A stretch of 64,000 nt of DNA, taken from NCBI GenBank assembly GCA_935421135.1, contig OW285187.1, positions 4,650,001 to 4,714,000 on the forward strand, read 5' to 3'. The notes beneath the pieces were generated by a model, which saw only the letters and a list, made by a program, of their open reading frames with translations, made no database searches and had not been told where the DNA came from. The position numbers were made by a program, and so were the translations under genes. The first letter of the stretch is position 1, and the number at the start of each line of letters is the position of its first letter. The stretch is from Bugulina stolonifera (Eukaryota > Bryozoa > Gymnolaemata > Cheilostomatida > Bugulidae). Shown piece by piece: positions 61,001 to 64,000 of the stretch.

Positions 61001-63728
61001 AGTTGTCGATGACTGTTACTAGCAATGAAGTTACTTACATTTGGTAGAGTGCCAAAATATGGTCCAATAGCTACTAAAACGATAAGGATAAGGGAGCTAG
61101 ATATGAGACCAGCAATCTGTGACTTTCCTCCTTGATTGTCCTGCACAGCGCTACGACTCAGCGACGCACATGACGTGAAACAGTTGAAGAAGGAACTAAA
61201 AACATTGGATAAGCCATGGGCCAGTAACTCCTACAATCAATGAAGAACTTACGATAGAGTAATATACATGTACATGTAAATTGGTAACATGTGGGTCTCT
61301 GGCAACACAAAACCTCACTCAAGGTTCGGTAAATTATTGTCACTATAACCAGTCACAGTATTGGTAGACTTGAAAAACTAGCTCAAGTCTCTGCTATACA
61401 GAGCTTCTATTCCCATTATAGGTGATTGGACCATATTATGATAATTTAGAGCCGAATGAACCAACACCGAGCAGTCAGTCAACAAATAATTGATATAATT
61501 GGTTCACTTACCTGGTCAGAGTCAATCTCGTAGTTGTGTTTCTTGGCAAATATCTTAGACATGGAGACTGAGACGGCGAATGCTACGACTGCTATAGTAA
61601 AGGCGTTCGGTAACAACCCTGCAACTGAGCTGTTTAGATCAGGCACCCTTGGCTCACGGAACCTGTAGACAGAAGCATATAGTGTAAAATATAACATGGA
61701 TAAGGGGGCGTGCCTTCAATGTACTATGCTAAAAAAAGTTAAAAAAGCGTTTTTGATCAATTTTACCCATAATTTATGTTTGTTAAATTCTATATGGTAA
61801 AAATAAACAACTTAAATGGATAACATGAATAACATACTTTTACTTTTTGTAGGAACGAAGCATGAGACTGTAGAGATTATTATAATTTTCAAGTAATGTA
61901 ATGTGATAATCTCTTCGTACTTTTTATAAAAGAATTATCTCCCAGTGAATATTATCTAAGAACCAATCAATACAAACATGCATGTAGTACACAGTTGATG
62001 CATTAGATAAGTGTATACATATAGGGCCTACATGTACATGTATGATATTGGACTTGGACTATAATTCTGATACTAAACACCATTTCTGTGTCATTATTTG
62101 AATAATATTACATAATTTAGACTGGTGGTTACAACACAGCATCAACACCTAACTTATTTGCATCCCTTATTTGTAAACAACTGTGTCGTTATCCAAATAT
62201 GTCTAGGAATGTTTCCCATTAACAAAACATAACACTGCTAATACGTCATCTCAAAGTCTTCTGCAAACATTAAGGACGATATCAAAAATATTAACCAGGA
62301 GAATCACATTTTCCCATAAATCAGGAATATCGTTTGATGACATTCTAATGCTGGCTTTCGATTCAAAACATTCGTCATTCACAGAATGGAAAGTTGGCCA
62401 TGTGTTAATTACAATATTAACTATAATAGCCTCATTTGTAAAATCCTGGAATAGTAAATATTATCATGACTCTCTCTGATCAATGAATCATATAGTTGGA
62501 GTGAATGAGAGTGAACTTAGTGGACATTTAGAGAGTAAACCTTACCAACTCCTCCTCATACAAGCTCTAGGGCTACATATTACATATACATACACTTACT
62601 TCCAGCTGAGTGCAAATAGTATGTGGGTGATAAATAGCTTATATCTTGACAACAAGTTGTATTTGTGTAATTGTGCCTCCTAACATTGCCTTTTCTAGAT
62701 AATATGCTATACTGTAAATGTTATGTAAAACACATAATTATATATTGCTAGAAAATGTTGGTTTGGGTAAGAAGTTTTACGACATATAGTAGTACTAAAT
62801 GCATTTTTTGAACTTTTATTCGTGAAAATTCGATACCATATTATTGCCAGAAGAAAGTTTGATTTCTCTCTGATGTTGATACGAATAAATGCGTCTAGTA
62901 CTACAAATATTACTGTCAATTAATACTCATTGTCTGTTTGTCCACCATGAGACAGAAGCTATTAATTATCGTATATTAACTGAGTCATACCCTAATTATC
63001 AATAATATTAATTAAATAACACATAATACCATAATACACATAATACCGTATGACTCACCCAACTGGGATATAGCCGAGTGTGAGCACCTTAAAGTTACCC
63101 TTGAGGTCGGCCAGGTAGGATATGACGGTACCCAGTACAACCTTAAAAACAAAACATGACAGTCGGATAGCGAAGATTAAGGAGGGTCTGCAGCAGATTA
63201 GACGCTAATTCTGGTGAAACTAATGACCATTTCCTGAGTGAGTGCATAAAATTTTTATTCACTGCTAAGCCTTAAGAAAATAAACAACAACAATTTGCTA
63301 AATATCTCACCCACAAAAAACTGTAGATAACAATGATTAATTTATTCATACCTAAAAGCCTGGTTGCGTAAATAATAAATTATATCCCAATAATAATAAA
63401 TTGGATTTTCATCCCTTTGAAAGACATTTGCCACACTTTAGTGTTGGCATGCTTCTTGATGTTGACTATTAGTTTTTAAACTGTGTCCAAATTTGCACAA
63501 ACTTTGGCGTTCTAATGTAGCAGACGTTCTAATGTAGCAGACGTACAATAACTGTAGCCACTAAGTACTCACCACAATCAAATCAATGGGAACCGGCATC
63601 TTCATTTTACTCTTGAATCTGTCGTTGATACATTCTTTCACCAAAACGAGGCAGATGATGCAGATGACGGCTATGATCAACTCTGCCCAGTTGATTGTGG
63701 CAATATTCTCAAACAGGTTTATATACGT
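55051..63728 (-). CDS. SLC26A: SLC26-family anion transporter with STAS domain, 5' end outside window
   Basis: Sixteen exons: 63728-63573, 63141-63059, 61662-61512, 61230-61039, 60681-60586, 60235-60129, 59749-59580, 59337-59204, 58976-58929, 58178-58011, 57654-57600, 57112-56988, 56597-56553, 56218-56192, 55494-55456, 55194-55051 (579 aa). The N-terminal transmembrane half lies beyond base 64000. Visible: the membrane segment before MPVPIDLIV; GLLPNAFTIAVVAFAVSVSM; the anion-site region CASLSRSAVQ with the family's Ser-Arg pair; later membrane helices; then a STAS domain starting VPGIKIFRIDASLYYAN, with a highly charged intervening loop (KEIKQEEKEQAARRKRAEK) and the STAS core DCSMMSYVDSVGVNML. 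The family exchanges chloride, bicarbonate, sulfate or oxalate at the plasma membrane; substrate cannot be told here. The acidic tail ends KQSCHM. The 48-, 45-, 27- and 39-nt exons are symmetric and may be alternatively spliced; these are the least certain. Confidence 0.94.
57740..58008. repeat. Tandem CTATGCTATGCTATTACACTACA-type array in an SLC26 intron
   Basis: Higher-order repeat: a segment of about 100 bp (ATGCCATACAGTGCTCTGCTATCACACTACA...) occurs twice, built from shorter CTATGCTA and ACACTACA words. In gene direction it begins essentially at the donor at 58010. Confidence 0.85.
58750..58913. repeat. About 55-bp tandem repeat, three copies, in an SLC26 intron
   Basis: CAAAGAGTATATACTAATGT plus TAACTAACAGTGTAATGAGA repeats almost exactly three times. 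It begins about 15 nt downstream of the donor at 58928. Confidence 0.9.
59345..59510. repeat. 17-bp minisatellite (GATATACACTACAGTAC)n
   Basis: About nine degenerate copies, just upstream (gene direction) of the acceptor of the SLC26 exon at 59337. Confidence 0.9.
59812..59857. repeat. Hairpin repeat in SLC26 intron
   Basis: AGAGTTATCCTC...TTTTTAT (from 59812) pairs with ATAAAAAGAAGAGAGGATAA and the following CTCT (to 59857) with one bulge. Variant of the dispersed hairpin family. Confidence 0.8.
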
Positions 63729-64000
63729 CTGCAACGACACACAGTAGTTTACTAATGAAGGCAGCCATAAACTACAGGCAGCTATGTAGTGATGGGTAGT
63801 CATAGAACTATTTAACAGGATGAGAATAAGAAAACAAGCGTAGGAGATAGGCACTAATGCTTCTTCTGTTCAAGAACATAGGTAACCATGATATAGAGTG
63901 GGGAAGGGGGAGTTAAACCATGGACCATAGGCTAAAGTATCTTATGAGGATAGTCGAGTAGGGCAGTGCACAATATCTTTATTAGTTCAATATCCAAAAT
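63729..64000 (-). other. Intron of SLC26
   Basis: Sequence upstream (gene direction) of the 63728 exon shows no further SLC26 coding match, so the next 5' exon lies outside the window. Confidence 0.6.

Overview
The window is nuclear DNA from an animal. It is AT-rich, and its genes are split into many short exons bounded by GT-AG introns, often with GTAAGT donors. The protein families are metazoan: SCUBE, an adhesion GPCR with LRR+Ig+HormR, SLC26 and TRAPPC9. The noncoding DNA carries many microsatellites, minisatellites, hairpin repeats and a LINE. I think an invertebrate, possibly an early-branching one such as a sponge or cnidarian, but the sequence alone does not fix the phylum.

Layout. 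(1) 242-9692, minus: the 5' five coding exons of TRAPPC9; the rest lies beyond base 1. (2) 11.8-14.16 kb, plus: a 5'-truncated non-LTR retrotransposon with an intact reverse transcriptase and a poly(A) tail. (3) 15672-18718, plus: a complete 12-exon WDR89. (4) 18817-19055: a MITE in the gap between convergent genes. (5) 19186-29753, minus: a complete 20-exon SCUBE gene (981 aa by my splicing). (6) about 31.27-32.87 kb, minus: an unrecognised multi-exon gene. (7) 34379-49791, minus: a complete 19-exon ADGRA (GPR124/GPR125-type) receptor of 1620 aa with a very long cytoplasmic tail. (8) 52857-53635, plus: a two-exon, frameshifted remnant of a GH9 glycoside hydrolase. (9) 55051-63728, minus: the 3' two thirds of an SLC26 anion transporter with a STAS domain; the N-terminal exons lie beyond base 64000.

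Exon joins were assembled by hand from splice sites, reading phase and remembered family sequences. Coding lengths are divisible by three for WDR89 (1173 nt), SCUBE (2946 nt), ADGRA (4863 nt), the TRAPPC9 part (1209 nt) and the SLC26 part (1740 nt), which supports the models. There is no operon logic. The genes are independent: vesicle tethering, a WD40 protein, a secreted signalling modulator, a receptor and an anion transporter.

The most unusual signal is in the introns. At least seven introns have a tandem array starting within about 25 nt of the 5' splice donor, and in SCUBE intron 1 the donor itself is part of the repeated unit. A dispersed hairpin family with GAAGTTRTCCTCTCTC arms recurs at seven or more places. 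The SLC26 tail is built from tiny symmetric exons, one of which looks like a duplicate of the start of the terminal exon.
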